Positions 1-7,391 of a stretch of DNA of 8,734 nucleotides are shown one piece after another. Both the position numbers and the translations under genes were made by a program. This DNA comes from Candidatus Omnitrophota bacterium (GTDB taxonomy: Bacteria; Omnitrophota; Gorgyraeia; 2-01-FULL-45-10), in NCBI GenBank assembly GCA_022703295.1, contig JAKLDX010000035.1, positions 1 through 8,734 of the forward strand, written 5' to 3'. The notes under the pieces are model-generated. The model was given only the letters and a program-made list of their open reading frames with translations, was not told where the DNA came from and made no database searches. Each line of letters opens with the position of its first letter. Positions within the stretch are counted from its first letter, which is position 1.

Positions 1-1109
1 GCAGCTTCTATTCCAATCTGTTCCCGAACGAAGAAGAGCATACGGATACGCGGTTCTTTAAAATAGGCGGTAATATTGAAAACGGCCCGCTGATTATGAC
101 TCCGAGGCTTTTTCTTAGGAGGCATTGGGATAAATTCATGCTGGACCAGAACAGGCCCGGCTGGCAGACCAATTTTCATACAAATTATACTTACGGCGGC
201 GAGCTCACTTTCGTATTGGAAAATGATTTTCTGGATACCGCATACGGATTTACGGTTTCCCGCGACACTGTCGATTCAACGAGCCTGCAGACCCATGCCA
301 GGACAAATACGGGTATGTATATGGAGTTATCGCCGAAATTATCCGACAGACTGAAACTTAACATAGGCTTAAGGGAGGACTACTTTACCGGTTTCGGCTG
401 GGAATACGCTCCTTCCGTAAGCGTCGGCTATGAATTGGTCAAGAATTTTATATTGAAATTCCTGGTGGGCAGGGCGTACAGGGTTCCGACGTTCACAGAC
501 CTTTATTATAACGACAGCGCGAATAAAGGGAACCCCGGCCTGAGGCCGGAAAGCTCGTGGACTTACGAAGTGGGGGCGGATTGTAATGCGGGGATAGCAA
601 GCCTTTCCGCCGCCTTTTTTAACAGGTACTCCAGCGATACCATAGACTGGATACGCATGAACCCGAACTCTGCCTGGCAAGCGTCCAATATAGGCTCTGT
701 CGCGACAAACGGATTTGAATTGTCGCTGGGTGTCGATCCGAAAAAAATTTACAAAGAATTCCCGGCCGAGAAGCTATTTTTAAATTATACCGTAGTGGAT
801 GAATACAGGAAACACGATTATTTTTCCAAATACGCCCTTGATTATTTAAAACAGCATATCTCCGGCGGCCTGAAATGGGATATCCTGGGATTCGAGAATT
901 ACTGGGTGATAAACTATAAGAAAAGGGTGGGTGACGCGGGGTTCGTTGTCGTTGATACTAAAATAACAAAGAATATAATACGCAAAGGGTCCTTGCGGGC
1001 GGAGGCCTTCTTTGAGGTCACTAACCTGTTCAATGTGAGCTACAGCGAACAGTCCGGTGTAAAGATGCCCGGCAGATGGATAAAATCAGGCGGGCGCATC
1101 GAGTTTTGA
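1..1109 (+). CDS. TonB-dependent outer-membrane receptor, BtuB-like (5' truncated)
   Basis: The frame is open from the left edge (first whole codon at 3) to TGA at 1107-1109, giving 368 residues of the C-terminal beta-barrel; the plug domain and signal peptide lie outside the window. Features seen: alternating hydrophobic/polar barrel strands, the barrel motif GRAYRVPTFTDLYY followed by NPGLRPESSW (about 470-555), a late FEVTNLFNVSY strand, and a C-terminus PGRWIKSGGRIEF ending in Phe, as outer-membrane proteins need for BAM insertion. Receptors of this family import vitamin B12, iron complexes or other scarce ligands using TonB-ExbBD energy. The strand spacing and PGRW ending resemble BtuB more than siderophore receptors, but the substrate is inferred. 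The ATG at 96 is internal, not the start. A separate promoter follows, so it need not be co-transcribed with bioY. Confidence 0.9.
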   Translation, partial: SFYSNLFPNEEEHTDTRFFKIGGNIENGPLIMTPRLFLRRHWDKFMLDQNRPGWQTNFHTNYTYGGELTFVLENDFLDTAYGFTVSRDTVDSTSLQTHARTNTGMYMELSPKLSDRLKLNIGLREDYFTGFGWEYAPSVSVGYELVKNFILKFLVGRAYRVPTFTDLYYNDSANKGNPGLRPESSWTYEVGADCNAGIASLSAAFFNRYSSDTIDWIRMNPNSAWQASNIGSVATNGFELSLGVDPKKIYKEFPAEKLFLNYTVVDEYRKHDYFSKYALDYLKQHISGGLKWDILGFENYWVINYKKRVGDAGFVVVDTKITKNIIRKGSLRAEAFFEVTNLFNVSYSEQSGVKMPGRWIKSGGRIEF

Positions 1110-1112
1110 ACC

Positions 1113-1141
1113 TTGACACGACGGTGGTTTTATAGTATTCT
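1113..1141 (+). promoter_or_regulatory. sigma70-type promoter for the bioY operon
   Basis: The -35 box TTGACA (1113-1118) is exact, the spacer is 17 bp, and the -10 box is TATTCT (1136-1141). The predicted transcription start is near 1148, leaving a leader of about 24 nt before bioY. It begins 4 bp after the receptor stop codon. I see no BirA-like biotin operator palindrome over it. Confidence 0.65.
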
Positions 1142-1171
1142 TAATATCTAAATTACAGGAGAATATAATAA

Positions 1172-1756
1172 ATGAATAAAGCCTATGCCTTAAATCAAAA
1201 TATGGAGTTTGTAAACAATAAAGCGGTCAGCGCGCTTATCGGCGTGCTGTTTTTTATTCTCGCGACAACGCTCGGCGCGTACGTAAGGATACCTCTCGCG
1301 ATCAGCCCTGTTCCGATAACGCTTCAGACGTTCTTCGTAATGCTGGCCGGCGCTGTCCTGGGCCGTAAGCTTGGCGCTGCGAGCCAGGCCGGATACTATT
1401 TACTCGGTTTTATGGGAATCCCCGTATTCCAGGGGTTCTCTTTCGGCCTTTCCTGCATAATGGGCCCGACCGGCGGATATCTTATCGGTTTCATAGCCGC
1501 GGCGTTTTTAATAGCCTCGATGACCGGTTCGTCTAAACCCGGTATTTTCAGGATCGTAGCCGCTTTCGCAATAGGAGACATCTTAATCCACTTACTGGGC
1601 GCCGCCTGGCTTGCATGTTTATACAGGTTGAAGGTGTCAGAGGCAGTTTCCGTGGGAATCCTTCCATTCATCCCCGGCGAGATAGTCAAAATAGGTTTCG
1701 CGTCGTTAATATATTCCAGGATATCGCAGCGCTCAAAGGTAATATTCCGAGCCTAA
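1172..1756 (+). CDS. bioY: BioY biotin transporter, substrate-binding S component
   Basis: Encodes 194 aa, the usual BioY length. BioY is the integral-membrane biotin-binding subunit of ECF transporters; it works with an energising EcfAAT module or, in some bacteria, is reported to act alone. Seen here: a hydrophobic helix at 20-36, the signature SPVPITLQTFFVMLAGAVLG (45-64), GYYLLGFMGIPVF (74-86), GPTGGYLIGF (98-107), a GD at 135-136 and the C-terminal LPFIPGEIVKI (164-174), all typical family blocks. AGGAG at 1157-1161 lies 10 nt before ATG 1172 and supports this start. No ecfA or ecfT genes are in the window. It leads a tight operon of envelope-sugar genes, an unexpected pairing; it may simply share the promoter, or biotin supply may be limiting for lipid synthesis (inference). 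The BtuB-like receptor upstream makes a vitamin-uptake pair plausible. Confidence 0.93.
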   Translation: MNKAYALNQNMEFVNNKAVSALIGVLFFILATTLGAYVRIPLAISPVPITLQTFFVMLAGAVLGRKLGAASQAGYYLLGFMGIPVFQGFSFGLSCIMGPTGGYLIGFIAAAFLIASMTGSSKPGIFRIVAAFAIGDILIHLLGAAWLACLYRLKVSEAVSVGILPFIPGEIVKIGFASLIYSRISQRSKVIFRA

Positions 1757-1776
1757 CAGGCAAGAAGGGTGACTCT

Positions 1777-3441
1777 GTGGAAAAGATCCTAAAAAGAGGC
1801 GGGCTTTCTCTTTTAATTTTATGCGGCCTTTGCCTGTACCTGTTTTTCTTCCGGTTAGGCGACATGGCCCTCACTGACCCGGATGAAACATTCTATGCCC
1901 AGAGCGCCAAGGAAATGCTTGAGCGTTCTGATTGGCTGACGCCCCATCTGTACGGCAAGCCGCAGTTCGAAAAGCCTGTATTATTTTACTGGTTGGTTAA
2001 GGCCTCGTTCAAGATATTCGGCGTGAACGAGTTTGCCGCCCGCTTTCCTTCCGCCGTGTTCGGGCTTTTGGGCGTGATCGCGATCTATCTTTTGGGCACT
2101 ATCCTTTTTAACAGGAAGGCCGGTTTTCTTTCGGCAGTCATATTGGCAACCAATGTCGAATACATAGTCCTCTCCCGGGCATGTGTGACGGATATGACCC
2201 TATTTACCCTCATGCTCCTCGGGGTTTTATTTTTCTTTTACGGCTATATGAAAGAGAAGGGCTTCTGCTATGTTTTATCGTCGGCGGCCTTTGCGTTGGC
2301 CGTGCTGACGAAAGGGCCCTTGTTCATAATGCTTCCGGTCTTAATTGTTTTAATATATCTTTTCCTGGTGAAAGACCTTAAAGCAATAACTAAGATGCCC
2401 GTAGTTTTATCCGTAATAGTTTTCATTGCCGTAGCCGTGCCGTGGTATCTGGTGACCTATAAAGTTTACGGCAAAGAGTTTATAGATTCATTTTTCGGAT
2501 TTCATAACATCACGAGGTTTACGCAGGCCGAGCACAAGATAGGCTCGCAGTTTTATTACAATATCCCCGTGGTATTTGCCGGGTTTTTTCCGTGGAGTGT
2601 TTTTCTGCCGTTTGGGTTCTGGCATTTGTTTAAAAAGGGTCAAGGGTCAAGGGTCAAGGGTCAAGGGGAGAGAGGGGCGATCGTTTTTCTCTTTACATGG
2701 TTCCTGGTGATATTCGGCTTCTTTTCCGTATCAAGCACAAAGCTTCCGACTTACATATTCCCGTCTTTTCTGTCCGCGGCCCTTATAACAGGCGCCGTCT
2801 GGGATGATTTTTTGCACGGAAGTAAAAATGCGATGAAGCCGATGAGATTTTCATATTACATCTTATTGGCGGCTATAATTATAGGCGGCATAGGGCTGCT
2901 CGCATTTATAAATTTTGATTATCCGGTAATATCGAAAAGTGCCGTCATAGCGGGTTCTTTCCTTATATTCGGCATGCTTCTTTCGTTTGTTGCTTTCACA
3001 AATAAGAAGTATCTCTACGCATTTTTCCTTATTGCGTATGCGGTGGCCATATTTCTATATCCGCTCAGCAGGCTTGTGCTTCCGCAGATAGAGCGTTATG
3101 AGACCAGCAAAGAAGTGGCCACGGAACTTATAAGACATATGAAGGCGGACGAACGGCTGGGGTCGGAGAGCAATAACAGGGCAGGCCTTGCCTTTTATAC
3201 CGGCGCTTTTCCCATCGATGTAGACCTCGACGATGTGATGGTCAAATTCATGAATTCGGATGATCGTATCTGGTGCGTGATGAAAGAAAAAAATCACATA
3301 CAGCTTTATGACCCGGAGATCCATCCTTTTGGCAGCGTCAGACCGTCTTATATGGTATATAAGCTGGGGAAGCGGGCAATTATAACGAACAAAATTCCGG
3401 AAGATGGAATATACATTATCAAGAGAGAGGCTAAGCAATGA
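1777..3441 (+). CDS. ArnT-like polyprenyl-phosphate glycosyltransferase (GT-C fold)
   Basis: Encodes 554 aa from GTG 1777, chosen because AAGAAGG (1762-1768) sits 8 nt upstream and because it keeps the first membrane helix (about 9-28); in-frame starts back to 1615 would overlap bioY. Family signatures: catalytic DPDETFYAQ in the first periplasmic loop (34-42; the first acidic pair matches ArnT's essential Asp), KPQFEKPVLFYW (61-72), FAARFPSAVFG (87-97), VLTKGP (176-181) and STKLPTYIFPSF (320-331), followed by further helices and a soluble tail from about 435. ArnT/GT83 enzymes move a sugar from undecaprenyl phosphate to lipid A on the outer face of the inner membrane; the acceptor here is unknown. 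The soluble tail is shorter than a full ArnT periplasmic domain. Residues 287-298 are encoded by a tandem heptamer repeat (separate entry). Stop overlaps the next start. Confidence 0.88.
   Translation: MEKILKRGGLSLLILCGLCLYLFFFRLGDMALTDPDETFYAQSAKEMLERSDWLTPHLYGKPQFEKPVLFYWLVKASFKIFGVNEFAARFPSAVFGLLGVIAIYLLGTILFNRKAGFLSAVILATNVEYIVLSRACVTDMTLFTLMLLGVLFFFYGYMKEKGFCYVLSSAAFALAVLTKGPLFIMLPVLIVLIYLFLVKDLKAITKMPVVLSVIVFIAVAVPWYLVTYKVYGKEFIDSFFGFHNITRFTQAEHKIGSQFYYNIPVVFAGFFPWSVFLPFGFWHLFKKGQGSRVKGQGERGAIVFLFTWFLVIFGFFSVSSTKLPTYIFPSFLSAALITGAVWDDFLHGSKNAMKPMRFSYYILLAAIIIGGIGLLAFINFDYPVISKSAVIAGSFLIFGMLLSFVAFTNKKYLYAFFLIAYAVAIFLYPLSRLVLPQIERYETSKEVATELIRHMKADERLGSESNNRAGLAFYTGAFPIDVDLDDVMVKFMNSDDRIWCVMKEKNHIQLYDPEIHPFGSVRPSYMVYKLGKRAIITNKIPEDGIYIIKREAKQ
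2637..2668 (+). repeat. Tandem heptamer repeat (GGGTCAA)4 inside the ArnT-like gene
   Basis: Four perfect head-to-tail copies of GGGTCAA at 2637-2664 are followed by GGGG. They encode a basic, Gly/Gln-rich stretch (KGQGSRVKGQGERG) in a predicted loop between membrane helices. Because seven is not a multiple of three, gain or loss of one copy would shift the reading frame. Confidence 0.95.
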
Positions 3442-4142
3442 GCGTTGCCGGAAAATACAGCATATCATTCGTATTTCCGATGTATAACGAGTCCGAGAAT
3501 ATATCGGACGCCATAACGAAAGCTTCCCTGCTGGCAGGCGGGATAAGCCGGGATTATGAGATAGTCGTTGTGGACGATGCCTCGACGGATAACAGCGGCG
3601 ATATTATTTCCGGATTGGCCGCTAAAGACAGCCACATAAAATATATAAGGCTTAAGGAGAATACAAAATTCGGCGGCGCTCTCAGGACCGGGCTTAAGGA
3701 GGCATCAAAGGATATAGTCATATACACAGACGCCGATTTTCCGGCAAAGGAAGAGGATGTTAAAAAGGCACTGGAATTACTGGATGAGGCCGATGTGGTT
3801 ACGGCATACAGCCTTGTCATAAAGGACGCCAGCCTTAAAAGGATAGTCATGTCAAAGGGGTACAATTTTCTCGTGCAACTTTTATTCGGGTTGAACCTTA
3901 AAGACATAAATTCAGGTTTGAAGATCTACAAGAGGGAAGTTTTACAGGGGTTGGAATTGAGATCGTCCAGCCCTTTCATAGATGTGGAGATATTTGTCGA
4001 AGCCATCAGGCGCGGTTTTCGTATAAAGCAGTACGGGCTGATATTTGAGCTCCGGATGAAGGGCCATTCAGCCATATCCCGGATGAGCGTTGTGGCGAAG
4101 ACTTTCGGAGATATGCTGAAGTATAAATTTTCCAAAAAATAG
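3438..4142 (+). CDS. Family 2 glycosyltransferase, DPM1/ArnC-like (polyprenyl-phosphate sugar synthase)
   Basis: Encodes 234 aa with a single GT-A catalytic domain. Seen: FVFPMYNESENI (11-22) opening the nucleotide-binding fold, VVVDDASTDNS (43-53), the metal-binding DAD in YTDADFP (97-102), and the acceptor-side block KDINSGLKIYKREVL (155-169). This order is characteristic of dolichyl/undecaprenyl-phosphate sugar synthases. Unlike ArnC or GtrB it has no C-terminal membrane helices, so it resembles the soluble, membrane-associated DPM1 type. Expected reaction: nucleotide-sugar plus polyprenyl phosphate gives polyprenyl-P-sugar on the cytoplasmic face. ATG 3438 overlaps the upstream TGA (ATGA), and GAGAGG at 3425-3430 provides a ribosome site, so coupling with the ArnT-like gene is likely. 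It is a natural donor-maker for the GT-C enzymes on either side. The sugar is not determinable. Confidence 0.88.
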   Translation: MSVAGKYSISFVFPMYNESENISDAITKASLLAGGISRDYEIVVVDDASTDNSGDIISGLAAKDSHIKYIRLKENTKFGGALRTGLKEASKDIVIYTDADFPAKEEDVKKALELLDEADVVTAYSLVIKDASLKRIVMSKGYNFLVQLLFGLNLKDINSGLKIYKREVLQGLELRSSSPFIDVEIFVEAIRRGFRIKQYGLIFELRMKGHSAISRMSVVAKTFGDMLKYKFSKK

Positions 4143-4991
4143 ATGAAATATTTAATAGTAGCCGCGGATGATTTCGGGCTTAATAAAAGCATAGACGAAG
4201 GCGTGGTGAAAGCCTATAAGGACGGCATAGTCACTTCGCTTGCCCTGATGCCGACGGGGGCAGATTTCAAGGAAGCGCTATACCTGGTCAGGTCCCTGAA
4301 CCTGAAGGAGATAGGAGCGCATCTCGCATTGACCGAAACGGCACCGCTTACGGACCCTGCCAAGATACCCGGACTTACGGTTAACGGCAGTTTGTTTCCT
4401 GCAAGCTATATGCAGTTTTTTGCCGGATTCTTTCTGAAAAAAATAAAACGCGACGAAATAAAAGCAGAATTAAAAAAGCAACTCTGTGTGCTGGAAGAGA
4501 CGGGCATTCAGATAAAGAGCCTTTCCAGCCACGAGCACATTCATATGATGCCCGCTATAACGGATATATTTATTGAGCTTGCCAAAGAATTCAGCATCCC
4601 TTCCATAAGGTACCTGGGCAATGACAGGCTGGTCTCTCCCATCAGCCTGAAAAAAATATACAAGATAATGCTGCTGAGATATTTCGGCAAAAAGATGGGC
4701 GAGAAACTTGACAGGGCCGGCATAGCGCGTACCGATGATTTTCTAGGGTTGGCGGATTCCGGTAACCTGGAAGAGGATACCCTGTTGAGGCTTCTGAAGA
4801 CGCTGAAAGACGGTGTGACGGAACTTGTATGCCATCCGGGATTCTTAAGCCCCGAAGTCCTGAACAGGTGCGTTTTTCACTGGAAGTGCGAAAGCGACCT
4901 TGCCGCCCTTACCGGCAGGCGCGTCAGGGACCTTATAGAAAAGGAAAATATAAAGCTTATCACTTATGGAGAATTCCTGGATAAGAGATGA
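4143..4991 (+). CDS. ChbG/YdjC/HpnK-family carbohydrate deacetylase
   Basis: Encodes 282 aa, normal for the family. Metal and catalytic motifs are intact: ADDFG (8-12), GAHLALTE (58-65), the histidine cluster SHEHIHMMP (129-137) and CHPGF (230-234), plus FHWKCESDLAALT (245-257) matching the conserved C-terminal block. Characterised members remove N-acetyl groups from chito-oligosaccharides (ChbG) or from a glycosylated hopanoid (HpnK). No signal peptide is visible, so it should act in the cytoplasm, as needed for a lipid-linked sugar before flipping. ATG 4143 directly follows the upstream TAG (4140-4142) with no spacer, and no good Shine-Dalgarno is seen; translation probably depends on ribosomes finishing the GT2 gene. 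The pairing suggests it deacetylates the product of that GT2 (inference). Confidence 0.9.
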   Translation: MKYLIVAADDFGLNKSIDEGVVKAYKDGIVTSLALMPTGADFKEALYLVRSLNLKEIGAHLALTETAPLTDPAKIPGLTVNGSLFPASYMQFFAGFFLKKIKRDEIKAELKKQLCVLEETGIQIKSLSSHEHIHMMPAITDIFIELAKEFSIPSIRYLGNDRLVSPISLKKIYKIMLLRYFGKKMGEKLDRAGIARTDDFLGLADSGNLEEDTLLRLLKTLKDGVTELVCHPGFLSPEVLNRCVFHWKCESDLAALTGRRVRDLIEKENIKLITYGEFLDKR

Positions 4992-6789
4992 CAGGGTCAA
5001 GGCCTTACTGCTGATATTTTTTATTACCGTTACGATATATTCCAACTCTCTCGGCGGAAGGTTCGTTTACGATGATGAATATTTCGTAGTGAAGAATATA
5101 ACTCTGAGGAATCTGGATAATATCCCGTCATTTTTCTACAACCGTTCCGCGAACGCCTTCGCGGACCTTTCGCAGGATGTATACCGCCCCGTTACAACCA
5201 TAACTTATGCCGTCGATTACGCGCTCGGCAAGCTGAACACTTTCGGTTATCATCTCGTCAATGTCCTGCTGCACTCTTTTAACGCCATGCTGCTGTTCTT
5301 GTTCCTATATCTGGTATTCGGGAATATTCCGCTTGCCCTGATGACGAGCCTTTTCTTCGCGTGCCATCCCGTACAGACAGAGGTCGTATCCTGGATATCC
5401 GGCCGCGCGAGCGTCCTGTTCCTTTTTTTCTATCTATCGGCGCTGATATTCTATGTTCTGTTCTTGAGAAGGTCTAAAAAACAGTATTTCATATACTCCC
5501 TTGTCCTTTACGCCTTTTCTTTATTCTCCAAGGAGATGGCAGTTACCCTGCCGCTCGTCCTGATAGTCTACGATCTTCATTTTCTCAGAAGGGATAACGA
5601 TAGTTTGCGCAGCAAGATCTGCAGATACCTGCCGTATTTCATACTCACCGCCTTTTTCATATTTATTAGGGCAGTTGTGCTTAAAAGGGTCAGCCAATGT
5701 GACTGGTGGGGAGGCAGCCCGTATAACACGTTCTTTACGATGTCCAGGGTCATGATAGATTACGTAAAAGTCCTGCTCGTTCCTGTAAAATTGTGTGCCT
5801 ATCGCATCATAGATATATCGGTGTCCGTAGCCGAAACGAGGGTCTTGGCATCTCTGGCTTTATTGGCCATCTCGGCCGCGGCGATACCGTTCATATTCAG
5901 GGCCTCCCGCAGGGTATCGTTCGCCATATGTTTCTTTTTCATAACAATGCTGCCCGTGTCCAACATAGTTCCGCTGAAGGCGCTCATGGCTGAGAGGTTC
6001 CTTTACCTGCCGTCGATAGGGTTCTGCCTCTGCCTTGCGCTGGCAGTTGAAAGAATAGGGAGGACCGGGGTCTTTAATAAAAAGCGGGTATTTGTTACCA
6101 GCCTGATCGCTTTTATCATCATATTATTTTATTCTTCAAGGACGATGATAAGGAACGAGGACTGGAAAGACGCCGTAACCATAAGCAAGTCCATAGTGGC
6201 CGTATCGCCTTTGAATCCGTGGGGATTCACCTCTCTTGGCACGGCCTACCTCGAAGAAGAAAAATATGGGGAGGCTGTAAAGTCGCTCAAAAAGGCTATC
6301 GCATTATCGCGGGACTATGTCTCTCCCAAAAATGCCTTAGGGTTCTGTTATCTTAAGATGGACAGGTACGATGACGCCATACAATTCCTCAAAGAAGCCC
6401 TGCGGCTTAAGCCCGGCGATCTGGAGGTGATCAATTCTCTGGCGGTGGCGTACGCGAGCCAAAAAAAATACGAAGAGGCGATCAAATATCTGGAAGAATC
6501 CATCAGGCTGGAGCCTTCCTATGTGCACGCCTATCTGAATCTGGGAAGCGTGTATGAGCACAGGCGTGAATTTGATAAAGCGCTTACGGAGTACAGGAGG
6601 GTGGCGCAGAATACTAACAGCGCCCAGGAGATAGCCATATCTTATATAAGGATCGGCGATACATATATAAAATTGGGACTTAAAGATAAGGCAAGGGAAT
6701 ATTACAATAAGGCCCGGGACATGTGCGGCCGTGGCCTTGAAGAATTGCGAAAAGTGGCAGTTGACAGGATGAAGATAAGCTGGAATTAA
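4966..6789 (+). CDS. TMTC-like membrane glycosyltransferase with C-terminal TPR repeats
   Basis: Encodes 607 aa. The first two-thirds is a polytopic GT-C domain: a helix at about 11-28, then the acidic catalytic loop FVYDDEYFV (33-41), YRPVTTITYAVDYAL (73-87), HLVNVLLH (96-103), HPVQTEVVSWISGRAS (134-149), LFSKEMAVTLPL (186-197) and the late signature PVSNIVPL...AERFLYLPSIGF (330-353). These blocks match bacterial relatives of eukaryotic TMTC protein O-mannosyltransferases. From about 418 to 588 there are five TPR units with the usual W/L-G-Y-A-P pattern, for example AYLNLGSVY...ALTEYRRV. TPRs probably bind protein acceptors or partners, outside the membrane if topology follows TMTC. The start overlaps the deacetylase by 26 nt; no clear ribosome site precedes it. 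Last gene of the operon; its TAA overlaps the stop of the convergent PilZ gene. Confidence 0.87.
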   Translation: MENSWIRDDRVKALLLIFFITVTIYSNSLGGRFVYDDEYFVVKNITLRNLDNIPSFFYNRSANAFADLSQDVYRPVTTITYAVDYALGKLNTFGYHLVNVLLHSFNAMLLFLFLYLVFGNIPLALMTSLFFACHPVQTEVVSWISGRASVLFLFFYLSALIFYVLFLRRSKKQYFIYSLVLYAFSLFSKEMAVTLPLVLIVYDLHFLRRDNDSLRSKICRYLPYFILTAFFIFIRAVVLKRVSQCDWWGGSPYNTFFTMSRVMIDYVKVLLVPVKLCAYRIIDISVSVAETRVLASLALLAISAAAIPFIFRASRRVSFAICFFFITMLPVSNIVPLKALMAERFLYLPSIGFCLCLALAVERIGRTGVFNKKRVFVTSLIAFIIILFYSSRTMIRNEDWKDAVTISKSIVAVSPLNPWGFTSLGTAYLEEEKYGEAVKSLKKAIALSRDYVSPKNALGFCYLKMDRYDDAIQFLKEALRLKPGDLEVINSLAVAYASQKKYEEAIKYLEESIRLEPSYVHAYLNLGSVYEHRREFDKALTEYRRVAQNTNSAQEIAISYIRIGDTYIKLGLKDKAREYYNKARDMCGRGLEELRKVAVDRMKISWN

Positions 6790-7298
6790 GCGGTATTTTT
6801 ATTCAGTATATCTACGGTCTCGATCAATTTTGATTTGTCTTCCGTCCCAAGGCTCACAAATTCAACGCCTACGCTGAATTTTGAATTTCCGCCGGCATCG
6901 GTAAGGGGGGAGATCTTAACGATTTTTGCCCTTGCGTGAATAGGTTGCGGATAGAGCGGCAGGCCTATGTTCAGGTCTACGATCTGGCCCTCGCTGAAAC
7001 TAGTGCTTGTCTGTAAACGCGCGCCGTTATAACTTATGTTGACGACTTCCAGCGCCCCTGCCTTCTCGGACCCCAGCAATTTCACGGAGATATCCTTGTA
7101 AATCCTCGGCGATGACCTCTTTTCCCTGTAAAATTTCTTAGTGCCGTCCCTTATATCCATAAGAAGTTTTTCAAGCTCGTCGAACTTGGTTGCCATGATA
7201 GAGCGCAGGGCATTGATCTTCCGGTAGGAGATTAATGCCAGCGCTATGATAATCATCAGCGCCGCGATAAGGTAAGGCATAATGCTCTGAAGGTCCAT
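6786..7298 (-). CDS. Membrane-anchored PilZ-domain protein
   Basis: Encodes 170 aa from ATG 7298, fixed by a strong AGGAGG site (7306-7311) 7 nt upstream. Layout: one N-terminal hydrophobic helix (about 7-25), a charged linker with coiled-coil character (28-58), then a PilZ beta-barrel (about 60-165). Both cyclic-di-GMP contact motifs are present: RSSPR (61-65, RxxxR) and NISYNG (87-92, the D/NxSxxG form), followed by a typical GVEFVSL strand (144-150). It should be a cytoplasmic-facing c-di-GMP sensor tethered to the inner membrane; what it controls is not shown. I see no convincing promoter between it and ssrA, so it may be read from the ssrA side past the hairpin at 7354-7391. A longer frame starting at 7424 runs into the tmRNA 3' end and is artefactual. 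Its TAA overlaps the convergent operon's TAA by 4 bp. Confidence 0.85.
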   Translation of the reverse strand: MDLQSIMPYLIAALMIIIALALISYRKINALRSIMATKFDELEKLLMDIRDGTKKFYREKRSSPRIYKDISVKLLGSEKAGALEVVNISYNGARLQTSTSFSEGQIVDLNIGLPLYPQPIHARAKIVKISPLTDAGGNSKFSVGVEFVSLGTEDKSKLIETVDILNKNTA

Positions 7299-7353
7299 AA
7301 TAAAGCCTCCTCGAAAATTAATTATGTTGCTAATCAATATCCATTTCTCAGGG

Positions 7354-7391
7354 CCAAATTTTTCCTGCGGAGGGTCGCTGGAAAAATTTGG
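7354..7391 (-). repeat. Strong hairpin abutting the tmRNA 3' end (possible terminator or processing site)
   Basis: Perfect 12-bp arms CCAAATTTTTCC (7354-7365) and GGAAAAATTTGG (7380-7391), extended after a T/T mismatch by GCG/CGC (7367-7369 with 7376-7378) around a 6-nt loop. On the - strand the 5' arm includes the terminal CCA of ssrA. No run of T follows it, so it is not a textbook Rho-independent terminator; 3'-end processing is equally possible. Confidence 0.6.

Noticed and set aside
369..680. - strand frame of 103 aa opposite the TonB receptor
   Set aside because: It is a shadow of the receptor gene with no start signal and no domain.
1615..1776. N-terminal extension of the ArnT-like frame back to 1615
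   Set aside because: It overlaps the well-supported 3' part of bioY, matches no family sequence, and GTG 1777 has a good ribosome site directly before the first membrane helix.
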